From assembly GCA_023954045.1 (NCBI GenBank), contig JAMLIR010000004.1, positions 1-64,000 of the forward strand: 64,000 bases of DNA, given 5' to 3'. The notes under the pieces were generated by a model. The model was not told the DNA's origin. It worked only from the letters and a program-made list of their open reading frames with translations, and did no database searches. The position numbers were made by a program, and so were the translations under genes. Source of the DNA: Burkholderiaceae bacterium. Its GTDB lineage: Bacteria; Pseudomonadota; Gammaproteobacteria; Burkholderiales; Burkholderiaceae_E. Of the stretch, positions 21,801 through 29,336 are shown piece after piece (positions within the stretch are counted from its first letter, which is position 1; each line of letters opens with the position of its first letter).

Positions 21801-23771
21801 AACTGGGCGACGAACTGGACCGAGTCGCAAGAAAGCGCCGGCGGCACAAGTGCGGCCGCTGGAGACATCCGGGTTGTCAACGAGACGTCCAACCTTCGCT
21901 TGAGCTTCACGGATTTCAACGGTGTCGATACGTCCATCCAGCGGACCGCGAACCTTAGCGGGGCGACGTCCGCCACGCTGAGCTTTGACTACAAGCGGGT
22001 CAGCCTGGAATCATTCGGTGACGAACAGGTCCGGGTGCAAATCTCCAGCGACGGGACGAACTTCACCACCATCGCAACTCTCGACGGCCCAGCAAACGAT
22101 GCAACTTACCTGACTTTCTCGGCCGATATCTCGTCCTATATCTCCACGACTACGGTCGTGCGGATCGTTGCGGACGCGGATCTGGACAACGACGGCGACT
22201 ACGTCTACATCGACAACGTCAACATCGCCTACACAGTCCCGACCAACCCGGTCTTCGTCGAGAACGGCGCCGCCGTGGTGCTGGACAGCACTGCGACCGT
22301 TGCCGACCTCGAGCTCGACGCCGCCAACAACTACGCCGGCGCGACGCTGACGCTCGAGCGGCAGGGTGGCGCCAATGCCGAGGACCAGTTCGGCGGCAGC
22401 GGCCTGCTGTCGTTGAGCGGCGGCGACGTCGTCTACAACGCGGTGAACGTGGGCAGCTTCACGCAGTCGGGCGGCACGCTGGCGATCACCTTCGGCGCCA
22501 GCGCCACCAGCGCGGTCGTCGACGGCGTGCTGCAGGGTATCACCTACGCCAACACGAGCGACGCTCCGCCCGCCTCGGCAACCCTGGACATCGCGTTCAG
22601 CGACGGCAACTCGGGCGCACAGGGAACCGGCGGGGCGCTGTCGGCGACCGGCAGCGTGACGGTGAACATCACGGCGGTCAACGATGCGCCGACGGGTGCG
22701 CCCGACAAGATCTACGTGTCGGACAACACGAACGTGGTGCTGCCGTGGAGCGTGTTCCTGGGCAACGACGTCGACCCCGACAGCGGAAGCATATCGATCG
22801 TGAGCGCGTCCGAGTCGAACAGTGTGATGGGCAGTCTGTCGACGACCGGTGGCAACATCTCGTTCACGACCGGGGACGTCGCTTCGGATCAGACGGTGAG
22901 TTTCACGTACACGCCGTCGGACGGCAGCGCGTCGGGTACGCCGACCACCGTGAGCGTCGTCGTTCTCAATACCGGTAGTTTCGGCGGAGGGATCACGACG
23001 AACTACACGGTCCCAGCCGACTCGTCGGGGTCCTACATCGACGTGTTCAGCCTCGACGACACGCTGAACGGCGCGGATACGCCCAACGTCTTCCTCGGGG
23101 GTGACGGGGCGGACACACTGAACGGCGGCGCGGCGAACGACGCGCTCAGCGGTGGTGCCGGCAACGACACGATGAACGGTGGCGGCGGCGACGACGTGTT
23201 GAACGGCGGGTCGGGCACCAATGTCCTGACCGGGGGCAGCGGAAGCGATACCTTCGTTTTCGACACCACCTCGGGCGTCAGCACGATCACCGACTTCACG
23301 GCCGGTGCGGGCGGCGACGTGATCCAGCTCGACCTCAGCGCGCTCGGCACCATCATTCATGGTGGGGGAACCAGCGTCGGCGAGAACGACGCGATCTCGA
23401 TCGAGTACGTGACCAACGCCGGCTCGCAGGCGCTGGATTCGGGCGACAACATCTTCGTCATCACGAGCGGTACGTACGCCAATACGGGGACTGGGAAGAG
23501 CAGCCTGATCGCGTTCCACGACAGCGGCAGCCCGAACGAAATCCAGTTCGCCGGCAACGGACTGAGCGACGGCGAGGACATCGTGATCCTCTGGAGCGAC
23601 GGCACCGACGCATACCTCGGCGTCTGGAATATCGACGAGGACAGCAACGCCAACGAGATCGAGAACAGTTCCGGAAGCAGCAACTCCATCACGACGATCG
23701 GCGTCATCGAGAACGTGAACCTGGCCGGCTTGTCGACCTTCACCGCGGAGAACTTCGACTTCATTGCCTGA
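15900..23771 (+). CDS. Giant RTX/VCBS-repeat type I secreted protein (adhesin-like)
   Basis: A 2623-residue, Asp/Gly/Thr-rich protein with almost no cysteine. Order of parts: RTX nonapeptides GGxGxDxLx at about residues 8-130; a linker; 14 identical 108-residue VCBS-type repeats at about 314-1838. Then come a cadherin-like unit to about 1940, a beta-sandwich segment at about 1950-2116 and two more cadherin-like units. A second RTX block follows at about 2381-2457, and then a C-terminal type I secretion region ending FTAENFDFIA. It is probably exported by the ATPase and adaptor encoded immediately downstream and folds on calcium binding outside the cell. It resembles large biofilm adhesins but has no visible LapA-type N-terminal retention or LapG cleavage site. 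No enzymatic domain was recognised. Confidence 0.85.
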   Translation: MSGSCGTTSGGLSGNDTITGTNGNNNLNGGSGNDTLSGLAGNDKLTGGSGNDVLDGGAGNDKLDGGSGNDTLLGGAGKDDLNGGSGNDILDGGSGSDKVDGGSGNDTLIYRLAENTGAKDSYDGGSGIDTLRIMLTGAEWSSEAVQTQLARYFEHLEEVKRNKHGEVSDGCRSDFTFDFGSGTKLTVSMMEKLEVYVDGVPVDLDTPFVDSADGAGAVAEDGTLTDSGTILFSDLDWSDSHTVAVTPPAGAIGTLTASITNVATGDGQGTVTWNYVLDNSLAQSLGQGETKIETFTVRIADADNPGKFVDQTVTVTITGTNDVPVIGGVSTGGVTEDASTPDLTTSGALTITDVDAGEASFVAQTGTAGSNGHGSFNVDTAGNWTYTASNSQTAIQELGAGDTLTDSFTVTSLDGSNSQVVTVTITGTNDVPVIGGVSTGGVTEDASTPDLTTSGALTITDVDAGEASFVAQTGTAGSNGHGSFNVDTAGNWTYTASNSQTAIQELGAGDTLTDSFTVTSLDGSNSQVVTVTITGTNDVPVIGGVSTGGVTEDASTPDLTTSGALTITDVDAGEASFVAQTGTAGSNGHGSFNVDTAGNWTYTASNSQTAIQELGAGDTLTDSFTVTSLDGSNSQVVTVTITGTNDVPVIGGVSTGGVTEDASTPDLTTSGALTITDVDAGEASFVAQTGTAGSNGHGSFNVDTAGNWTYTASNSQTAIQELGAGDTLTDSFTVTSLDGSNSQVVTVTITGTNDVPVIGGVSTGGVTEDASTPDLTTSGALTITDVDAGEASFVAQTGTAGSNGHGSFNVDTAGNWTYTASNSQTAIQELGAGDTLTDSFTVTSLDGSNSQVVTVTITGTNDVPVIGGVSTGGVTEDASTPDLTTSGALTITDVDAGEASFVAQTGTAGSNGHGSFNVDTAGNWTYTASNSQTAIQELGAGDTLTDSFTVTSLDGSNSQVVTVTITGTNDVPVIGGVSTGGVTEDASTPDLTTSGALTITDVDAGEASFVAQTGTAGSNGHGSFNVDTAGNWTYTASNSQTAIQELGAGDTLTDSFTVTSLDGSNSQVVTVTITGTNDVPVIGGVSTGGVTEDASTPDLTTSGALTITDVDAGEASFVAQTGTAGSNGHGSFNVDTAGNWTYTASNSQTAIQELGAGDTLTDSFTVTSLDGSNSQVVTVTITGTNDVPVIGGVSTGGVTEDASTPDLTTSGALTITDVDAGEASFVAQTGTAGSNGHGSFNVDTAGNWTYTASNSQTAIQELGAGDTLTDSFTVTSLDGSNSQVVTVTITGTNDVPVIGGVSTGGVTEDASTPDLTTSGALTITDVDAGEASFVAQTGTAGSNGHGSFNVDTAGNWTYTASNSQTAIQELGAGDTLTDSFTVTSLDGSNSQVVTVTITGTNDVPVIGGVSTGGVTEDASTPDLTTSGALTITDVDAGEASFVAQTGTAGSNGHGSFNVDTAGNWTYTASNSQTAIQELGAGDTLTDSFTVTSLDGSNSQVVTVTITGTNDVPVIGGVSTGGVTEDASTPDLTTSGALTITDVDAGEASFVAQTGTAGSNGHGSFNVDTAGNWTYTASNSQTAIQELGAGDTLTDSFTVTSLDGSNSQVVTVTITGTNDVPVIGGVSTGGVTEDASTPDLTTSGALTITDVDAGEASFVAQTGTAGSNGHGSFNVDTAGNWTYTASNSQTAIQELGAGDTLTDSFTVTSLDGSNSQVVTVTITGTNDVPVIGGVSTGGVTEDASTPDLTTSGALTITDVDAGEASFVAQTGTAGSNGHGSFNVDTAGNWTYTASNSQTAIQELGAGDTLTDSFTVTSLDGSNSQVVTVTITGTNDVPVISGPVPLAAIAEDSGARLITQAELLANASDVDNGATLTAANLAIFSGLGGLVDNGNGTWSYTPAADDDTSVTFSYTVSDGIAAPVAASATLDITPVNDAPTLTVNPFAPSNQNVRDEFNSVAYNNNNGSHNWATNWTESQESAGGTSAAAGDIRVVNETSNLRLSFTDFNGVDTSIQRTANLSGATSATLSFDYKRVSLESFGDEQVRVQISSDGTNFTTIATLDGPANDATYLTFSADISSYISTTTVVRIVADADLDNDGDYVYIDNVNIAYTVPTNPVFVENGAAVVLDSTATVADLELDAANNYAGATLTLERQGGANAEDQFGGSGLLSLSGGDVVYNAVNVGSFTQSGGTLAITFGASATSAVVDGVLQGITYANTSDAPPASATLDIAFSDGNSGAQGTGGALSATGSVTVNITAVNDAPTGAPDKIYVSDNTNVVLPWSVFLGNDVDPDSGSISIVSASESNSVMGSLSTTGGNISFTTGDVASDQTVSFTYTPSDGSASGTPTTVSVVVLNTGSFGGGITTNYTVPADSSGSYIDVFSLDDTLNGADTPNVFLGGDGADTLNGGAANDALSGGAGNDTMNGGGGDDVLNGGSGTNVLTGGSGSDTFVFDTTSGVSTITDFTAGAGGDVIQLDLSALGTIIHGGGTSVGENDAISIEYVTNAGSQALDSGDNIFVITSGTYANTGTGKSSLIAFHDSGSPNEIQFAGNGLSDGEDIVILWSDGTDAYLGVWNIDEDSNANEIENSSGSSNSITTIGVIENVNLAGLSTFTAENFDFIA
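16839..21413 (+). repeat. 14 tandem identical 324-bp repeats in the RTX gene
   Basis: A tract of 4575 bases equal to 14 full units of 324 bp plus 39 bases. Every unit I compared is base-for-base the same, silent sites included; for instance, the sequence at 16861 recurs at 18481 and 20101. Each unit encodes 108 residues, beginning at GTNDVPVIGGVSTGGVTED and ending DGSNSQVVTVTIT. The last partial unit diverges after GTNDVPVI. Because 324 is a multiple of three, the opposite strand is also stop-free here, which creates long spurious ORFs. The complete homogeneity implies recent expansion or ongoing gene conversion, and copy number probably varies between strains. Confidence 0.95.
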
Positions 23772-23780
23772 GGTTCGAAA

Positions 23781-23807
23781 GCCGACGCTTGTCGGCGGGC
23801 CGGTTTC
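23781..23807 (+). terminator. Weak terminator-like hairpin after the RTX gene
   Basis: A 6-bp stem (23781-23786 with 23791-23796) around a GCTT loop starts 10 bases past the RTX stop and is followed by a GC stretch and only three T. It could attenuate transcription between the RTX gene and its secretion genes, letting the substrate be made in excess. It is not a strong intrinsic terminator. Confidence 0.3.
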
Positions 23808-23931
23808 CGCGTGCGGGGTTGCGACCCCGCGCCGGGGCCGGCGCCCGTCTGCGTCAAGCGTCTGTGACATGTTGCCGCGCGCGCGGCCGCGGCGGGTCCT
23901 AGCATCGAGGGCCAAATAGCGAGGTGTACCC

Positions 23932-25728
23932 GTGCGTTCCCTCCTGACACTCCTGCGCCGCCCGCTTCTCCACGTGGCCGGGCTGTCGCTGTTCGTCAAC
24001 CTGCTGCTGCTGGTGCCGGCGCTGTTCATGCTGCAGGTCTACGACCGCGTGCTGGCCAGCCAGAGCGCCGACACCCTCATCGTGCTGCTGGTCGGCGTGG
24101 GCGTCGCGATGGCGCTGATGCTGGCGCTCGACTACCTGCGCTCGCGGCTGCAGGGCGTGGCCGGCAACCTGCTGGCCGAGTCGCTGTCGCCGGCGGTCAC
24201 CCGGATCGCGATGGTGGAGGGTGCGCGCCGCGCCGGCCGGCCGATGTCCGAGGGGCTGCGCGATGTCGCCGCGCTGCGGGCGCTGTTCTCGGCGCAGGGC
24301 CTGCTCGCGCTGTTCGACGCGCCGTGGGTGCTGGTGTTCGTGGCGGTGATCTGGGTCGCGCACCCGCTGATGGGCATGGTGGCCGCGGGCGCGGCCGTGC
24401 TGATGCTGGTGCTGGCGCTGGCCAACGACCTGATGACGCGCCGGCAGATCGAGGCGGTGCAGCGCGCCGCCGCCGGCGCCACCCGCTACCTCGAGACCTC
24501 GCTGCAGAACGCCGAGGTCGCGCAGACGATGGGGATGACCGACGCGCTGATCGCGCGTTGGCGCGCGAAGAACGCCGAGGTCGGCGCGATGCAGCGCCCG
24601 GCCGCGAGCCGTTCGGTGGCGATGACCGCGCTCACCCGCACCGTGCGCCAGGGCGTGCAGGTGCTGATGCTGGCGGTGGGCGCCTGGCTGGTGATCACCG
24701 CGCAGGCAACTCCCGGCGTGATGATCGCCGCGACCATCCTTCTGGGCCGCGCGCTCGCCCCGATCGAGCTGGCGGTGGGCAGCTGGCGCGTGCTGGCCGA
24801 GGGCCGCGCGGCGTTCCGGCGCCTGGGCGAGGCGTTCGCCGCGGCGGCGGCCGAGCCCGAGCGCATGGCGCTGCCCGCGCCGGTCGGCAAGCTGACTGCG
24901 ATGGGGCTGGTGTGGCGCGCGCCGAAGGCCGAGCGCGTGATCCTGGCCGGCGTGTCGCTGCACCTGGACCCGGGCGAGTCGCTGGCCGTCGTCGGCCCGA
25001 GCGGGGCCGGCAAGTCCACGCTGGTGCGGCTGCTCACCGGCGTCTGGAAGCCGACCGCGGGCACGGTGCGGCTGGACAACGCCGACCTGTCGCTGTGGCC
25101 GCGCGAGGACCTGGGGCCCTGGATCGGCTACGTGCCGCAGGACGTCGAGCTCTTCCCCGGCACGGTCGCCGAGAACATCGCTCGGCTCGGGCAGGTCGAC
25201 CCGGCGAAGGTCGTCGAGGCGGCGCAGCGCGCCAACGCGCACGAACTGATCCTGTCCTTCCCCGACGGCTACGACACGCAGATCGACCCGACGGGCGCGC
25301 TGCTGTCGCCCGGCCAGCGCCAGCGCATCGCGCTTGCGCGGGCGCTGTACGGCGATCCGCGGCTGCTGGTGCTCGACGAACCGAACTCGAACCTCGACGG
25401 CGCCGGCGAGCTCGCGCTGGGCGAGACGCTGCGCGCGCTGCGCGGCAGGGTGACGGTGATCGTCGTCACCCACCGCACGACGCTGGTGCAGCACGTCGAC
25501 AAGATGCTGGTGATCGAGGGCGGCCGGGCGCAGCACTACGGGCCGACCGCCGACGTGATGCGCGCGCTGCAGCAGGCCGGCGCGCCGGCCGGCGGCGGGC
25601 AGGTGGTCGCGATGCCGCGGCCGGTGCCGTCGGGCGCTGCAGCCGCGGCGGCCGCGGCGGCTGCAGCGACCGCCGCTGCGGCGACCTCAGCGGCCATGGA
25701 AACGATGAGCACCGGAGGTGCGTCTTGA
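23932..25728 (+). CDS. Type I secretion ABC permease/ATPase (PrtD family)
   Basis: A 598-residue fused membrane and ATPase protein. The six-span membrane domain covers about residues 10-290 and opens with FVNLLLLVPALFMLQVYDRV, a PrtD-family hallmark. The ATPase domain has Walker A GPSGAGKST at 355-363, signature LSPGQRQRI from 458 and Walker B LLVLDEPNSNLD near 479. There is no N-terminal C39 peptidase domain. The GTG start at 23932 has a gagg ribosome site seven bases upstream. An unusual Ala-rich tail of about 35 residues follows the ATPase domain. It lies 160 bases after the RTX gene, its presumed substrate, and overlaps the adaptor gene. Confidence 0.9.
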   Translation: MRSLLTLLRRPLLHVAGLSLFVNLLLLVPALFMLQVYDRVLASQSADTLIVLLVGVGVAMALMLALDYLRSRLQGVAGNLLAESLSPAVTRIAMVEGARRAGRPMSEGLRDVAALRALFSAQGLLALFDAPWVLVFVAVIWVAHPLMGMVAAGAAVLMLVLALANDLMTRRQIEAVQRAAAGATRYLETSLQNAEVAQTMGMTDALIARWRAKNAEVGAMQRPAASRSVAMTALTRTVRQGVQVLMLAVGAWLVITAQATPGVMIAATILLGRALAPIELAVGSWRVLAEGRAAFRRLGEAFAAAAAEPERMALPAPVGKLTAMGLVWRAPKAERVILAGVSLHLDPGESLAVVGPSGAGKSTLVRLLTGVWKPTAGTVRLDNADLSLWPREDLGPWIGYVPQDVELFPGTVAENIARLGQVDPAKVVEAAQRANAHELILSFPDGYDTQIDPTGALLSPGQRQRIALARALYGDPRLLVLDEPNSNLDGAGELALGETLRALRGRVTVIVVTHRTTLVQHVDKMLVIEGGRAQHYGPTADVMRALQQAGAPAGGGQVVAMPRPVPSGAAAAAAAAAAATAAAATSAAMETMSTGGAS

Positions 25729-27083
25729 GCGCCGTAGCCGCCGCCCCCTGTTCGCCGCGCGACGCGGCGCTCGACGCGGCGCTCGCGCCGCACCTGGCCG
25801 AATCGCGCCGGCTGGCCCGCTGGGGCTTCGCGGTGCTGGTGCTGGGGCTGGCGCCGATCGGCGCGTGGATGTCCTGGGCGCCGCTCGCCTCGGCGGTGGT
25901 CGCGCAGGCCTTCGTCAAGGTCGACCTCGACCGGCGCCCGGTGCAGCACGCCGAGGGCGGCATCGTGCGCGAGGTGAAGGTGCGCGACGGCCAGCGCGTG
26001 GCGCAGGGCGAGCCGCTGCTGGTGCTGGGCGACGTCTCGGTCGACGCCGACGTCAACCGGCTGAACTACCGGGTGCTGACCGAACGCGCGGGCATCGTGC
26101 GGCTGGAGGCCGAGCAGATCGGCGCGCGCGCGCTGGTCTTCCCGGCAGACCTGCTGGCCGCGGCGAAGGCGGACCCGCGGCTGGCCGAGCAGCTGGGTAA
26201 GGAGCGCGCGCTGTTCGAGGCGCGCCGCGACGCGCTGTACGGGCAGGTGGCGCTGCTGCGCGCGCAGCGCGTGCGCGTGATCGAGGAGCGCGAGGCGATG
26301 AACGCGCAGGTCGCGCAGGCGAGCGAGTCGCTGAAGTTCCAGCGCGACGAGCTGGAGAAGAACCGTGGCCTGCTGAACGAAGGCTACATCTCGGCCACGC
26401 GGATCTCGCAGCTCGAGGCCTCGACCGCCGACTACGCGGTCAAGCTGGAGGAGAAGCGCTCGGAACTCGCGCGCGCCGAGCAGCGGATGGTCGACATCGA
26501 CCTGCGCATCCGCACGCTGGAAGGCGAGTACCGGCAGCAGGCCAGCGACCAGCTGAAGGTGGCCAGCGCGCGGCTGTCCGAGATCCAGCAGGAGTTGCGC
26601 AAGTCCACCGACGCGTCGGCGCGACAGGTGATCGTGGCACCCGCGGCCGGCGACGTGATGAACCTGAAGTTCACCTCGCCCGGCTCGGTCGTGCCGCCGC
26701 GCGAGACGATCGCCGACATCGTGCCGGCGAATCCGCGGCTGGTGATCGAGGCGCACATCCGCACCGAGGACGTGAGCCGCGTGCACCAGGGGCAGGCCGC
26801 CGAGGTGCGCCTGACCGCGTTCAAGTACCGCACCACGAAGCTGGTCGACGGCAAGGTGTTCTACGTGGCGGCCGACCGGCAGGTCGACGAGGCCACGCGC
26901 CAGCCGTACTACGTGGCGATGATCGAGGCCGACCCCGCGTCGCTGGCCGAGGCCGGCGACGACATCCGGATGCAGGCCGGCATGCCCGCCGAGGTCTACA
27001 TCAAGGGCGAGGAGCGCACGCCGCTGCAGTACCTGGTCGAGCCGGTCACGCAGGTGCTCAGGCGTGCGGGGCGCGAACGCTGA
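25725..27083 (+). CDS. HlyD-family type I secretion adaptor
   Basis: A 452-residue periplasmic adaptor with one membrane anchor (about residues 37-57). A lipoyl-like half starts at VQHAEGGIVREVKVRDGQ, followed by a long coiled-coil hairpin at about 120-285. The second lipoyl half is VIVAPAAGDVMNLKF, and the C-terminal beta domain ends QYLVEPVTQVLRRAGRER, as in PrtE/HlyD. I place the start at a TTG (25725) that overlaps the ATPase stop in a TTGA junction. A strong ggaggtg site lies five bases before it and no ATG or GTG fits as well. With the upstream ATPase it should form the inner-membrane part of the secretion machine; the TolC partner is elsewhere. Confidence 0.88.
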   Translation: MSAVAAAPCSPRDAALDAALAPHLAESRRLARWGFAVLVLGLAPIGAWMSWAPLASAVVAQAFVKVDLDRRPVQHAEGGIVREVKVRDGQRVAQGEPLLVLGDVSVDADVNRLNYRVLTERAGIVRLEAEQIGARALVFPADLLAAAKADPRLAEQLGKERALFEARRDALYGQVALLRAQRVRVIEEREAMNAQVAQASESLKFQRDELEKNRGLLNEGYISATRISQLEASTADYAVKLEEKRSELARAEQRMVDIDLRIRTLEGEYRQQASDQLKVASARLSEIQQELRKSTDASARQVIVAPAAGDVMNLKFTSPGSVVPPRETIADIVPANPRLVIEAHIRTEDVSRVHQGQAAEVRLTAFKYRTTKLVDGKVFYVAADRQVDEATRQPYYVAMIEADPASLAEAGDDIRMQAGMPAEVYIKGEERTPLQYLVEPVTQVLRRAGRER

Positions 27084-27090
27084 GCGGGGG

Positions 27091-27120
27091 CGGGCGGCCG
27101 CGCGCGTGCGCGGCCGCCCG
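27091..27120. terminator. Perfect 13-bp GC hairpin between convergent genes
   Basis: Bases 27091-27103 pair perfectly with 27108-27120 around a four-base loop, eight bases after the adaptor stop. The hairpin lies between the plus-strand secretion operon and the minus-strand TSUP gene. It has no T run on either side, so it would act as a transcript-end stabiliser or a bidirectional pause or terminator element. An 11-bp direct repeat (gtgtccgctca, two and a half copies, 27125-27152) follows and overlaps the TSUP stop. Confidence 0.5.
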
Positions 27121-27143
27121 TCCGGTGTCCGCTCAGTGTCCGC

Positions 27144-27950
27144 TCAGTGTCCGTACAGCCCCTTCCACAGCATGTAGGCGGCCAGCGCGTAGAGCAGCAT
27201 CGCGAACAGCGTCCTGAGCCGGCTCACGTCCATCGAGTGCGCGACCCGCGCGCCGAGCGGCGCGGTCAGCACGCTGGTGGCCACGACCGACGCCAGCGCC
27301 GGCAGGTAGATGTAGCCGACGGTGCCGGCCGGCAGGTCCAGCCCCCATCCGGCGTAGACGTAGCCCAGCGTTCCGGCCAGCGCGATCGGGAAGCCGCAGG
27401 CCGCGCTGGTCGCGACCGCCTCGTGGATCCTCACGTTCGAGCGCGTGAGGAACGGCACCGTGATGAAGGCGCCGCCCGCGCCGACGATCGCCGACAGGCC
27501 GCCGATCACGGTGCCCATTCCGAAGCGCCCGAGGTTGCCGGGCAGGGTGCGGTGGGCGCCGCCCTGGCGCTTGAACAGCATCTGCGTCGCCATCAGGCCG
27601 ACGAACACCCCGAAGCCGCTCGCCAGCACGCTGCCGCGCAGCGCGGCGGCGATCTGCGCGCCTGCGGCCGAGCCGACCACGATCCCCGGAGCGAGCGTCT
27701 TCGCGATGTCCCAGCGCACCGCGCCGCGCCGCGCGTGCGCGCGAACGCTCGACAGCGAGGTGAACAGGATCGTCGTGAGCGAGGTCGCGATCGCGACCTT
27801 GACGATCTGCCCGGTCGGGAACCCCTTGCTGGTCAGCAGCATCGTGATGAACGGCACCATCACCATGCCGCCGCCGATTCCGAGCAGCCCGGCGGCGAAA
27901 CCGGTGACGGCGCCCAGCAGCAGGAACCAGGCGATCAGGTCGAGGGCCAT
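27144..27950 (-). CDS. TSUP (TauE/SafE) family membrane permease
   Basis: A 268-residue protein with about eight hydrophobic segments and the two related TSUP halves: GFAAGLLGIGGGMVMVPF at about residues 17-34 and IGGLSAIVGAGGAFITVPF at about 151-169. Family members export sulfite, sulfoacetate or other small organic anions. The substrate cannot be deduced. The ATG at 27950 is the natural start, 20 bases after the aminotransferase stop. Co-transcription with an omega-aminotransferase could hint at taurine-like or beta-amino acid metabolism, but this is only a guess. Confidence 0.85.
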   Translation of the reverse strand: MALDLIAWFLLLGAVTGFAAGLLGIGGGMVMVPFITMLLTSKGFPTGQIVKVAIATSLTTILFTSLSSVRAHARRGAVRWDIAKTLAPGIVVGSAAGAQIAAALRGSVLASGFGVFVGLMATQMLFKRQGGAHRTLPGNLGRFGMGTVIGGLSAIVGAGGAFITVPFLTRSNVRIHEAVATSAACGFPIALAGTLGYVYAGWGLDLPAGTVGYIYLPALASVVATSVLTAPLGARVAHSMDVSRLRTLFAMLLYALAAYMLWKGLYGH

Positions 27951-27970
27951 GAGGTCGGCGGCGGCCGGAC

Positions 27971-29311
27971 TCAGGCCTGGCCTGCGGCGTCGATCTCCAG
28001 CAGCACGCGCCGCAGGGTGTCGAACATCCAGGTCACCTGGTTGGCCTCGACGATCAGCGGCGGCGCGATCGCGATCACGTCGCCGGTGACGCGCACCAGC
28101 AGGCCACGCTCGAAGCAGCGCTGGAACGCCTGCGCCGCGCGCGCGCCGGGGGCGCCCTCGCGCGGCGCGAGCTCGACGCCGGCGACCAGGCCGAAGTTGC
28201 GGACGTCGACGACGTGCGGCGCATCCCGCAGCGAGTGCGCGGCGTCCTCGAACAGCTGCGCGAGGCCGCGGGCGCGATCGAACAGCGCGTCGCGCCGATA
28301 GATCTCGAGCGTGGCCAGGATCGCCGCGCTCGCCAGCGGGTGCCCCGAGTACGTGTAGCCGTGGAAGAACTCGATGCCGTCGCCCGCGCCTTCGACGATC
28401 GCGTCGTGGACCTCTCGCCGCACCGCGACGGCCCCCGCCGGGACGACCCCGTTGCTGATGCCCTTGGCGAGCGTGATCAGGTCGGGCGTGACGCCCAGCG
28501 CGCCGCTCGCGGTTGCCGCGCCGAGCCGGCCGAAGGCGGTGATGACCTCGTCGAAGATCAGCAGGATGCCGTGCCTGCGGGTGATCTCGCGCAGGCGCTC
28601 GAGATAGCCCACCGGGGGCACGAGGACGCCGGTCGAGCCTGCCAGCGGCTCGACGATCACGGCGGCGATCGTCGACGGATCGTGCAGCGCGACCAGGCGC
28701 TCGAGCTCGTCGGCCAGGTGGGCTCCGTGGGCGGGCTGGCCGCGCGAGAACGCGTTGGCCTGGGGCAGGTGCGTGTGCGGCAGGTGGTCGACCGCCGGCA
28801 GCAGCGCGCCGGAGAACGCGCGCCGGTTCGCGACGATTCCTCCGACCGAGATGCCGCCGAAGCCGGCGCCGTGATAGCCGCGCTCGCGGCCGATCAGGCG
28901 CGTGCGCTGTCCTTCGCCGCGCGCGCGGTGGTAGGCCAGCGCGATCTTCAGCGCCGTGTCGACCGACTCGGACCCGGAATTGGTGAAGAAGATCCGGTCG
29001 AGGCCGTCGGGCATCAGCGCGGCGATCGATCCGGCCGCGCGGAACGCGTCCGGGTGGCCGAGCTGGAAGCCCGGCGCGTAGTCGAGCTCGGCCGCCTGCC
29101 GGGCGATCGCCTCGGTGATCCCGGGGCGGCAGTGGCCCGCGTTGACGCACCAGAGCCCGGACGTGCCGTCGAGGATGCGCGTGCCGTCGGTCGCCGTGTA
29201 GTGCATGCCGCTCGCGGAGGCGAGCATCCTCGGCCGCGCCTTGAACGCGCGGTTCGCGGTGAACGGCATCCACAGCTGCGACAGGTCGGGCAGGTCGTTT
29301 CGGGCGTTCAT
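27971..29311 (-). CDS. Class III aminotransferase (omega-amino acid:pyruvate type)
   Basis: A 446-residue PLP enzyme of the beta-alanine:pyruvate transaminase group. The N-terminal LWMPFTANRAFK, NSGSESVDTALKIA at 111-124, the cofactor-ring aspartate in LIFDEVITAFGR (Asp254) and the Schiff-base lysine in TLAKGISNG (Lys283) are all in place. The reaction is transfer of a terminal amino group from beta-alanine or similar amines to pyruvate. It is followed by the TSUP permease gene and preceded by the EVE gene 25 bases away, all on one strand. Confidence 0.85.
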   Translation of the reverse strand: MNARNDLPDLSQLWMPFTANRAFKARPRMLASASGMHYTATDGTRILDGTSGLWCVNAGHCRPGITEAIARQAAELDYAPGFQLGHPDAFRAAGSIAALMPDGLDRIFFTNSGSESVDTALKIALAYHRARGEGQRTRLIGRERGYHGAGFGGISVGGIVANRRAFSGALLPAVDHLPHTHLPQANAFSRGQPAHGAHLADELERLVALHDPSTIAAVIVEPLAGSTGVLVPPVGYLERLREITRRHGILLIFDEVITAFGRLGAATASGALGVTPDLITLAKGISNGVVPAGAVAVRREVHDAIVEGAGDGIEFFHGYTYSGHPLASAAILATLEIYRRDALFDRARGLAQLFEDAAHSLRDAPHVVDVRNFGLVAGVELAPREGAPGARAAQAFQRCFERGLLVRVTGDVIAIAPPLIVEANQVTWMFDTLRRVLLEIDAAGQA

Positions 29312-29336
29312 CGGCGCGCTCGTCGGTAGGGTTCGG

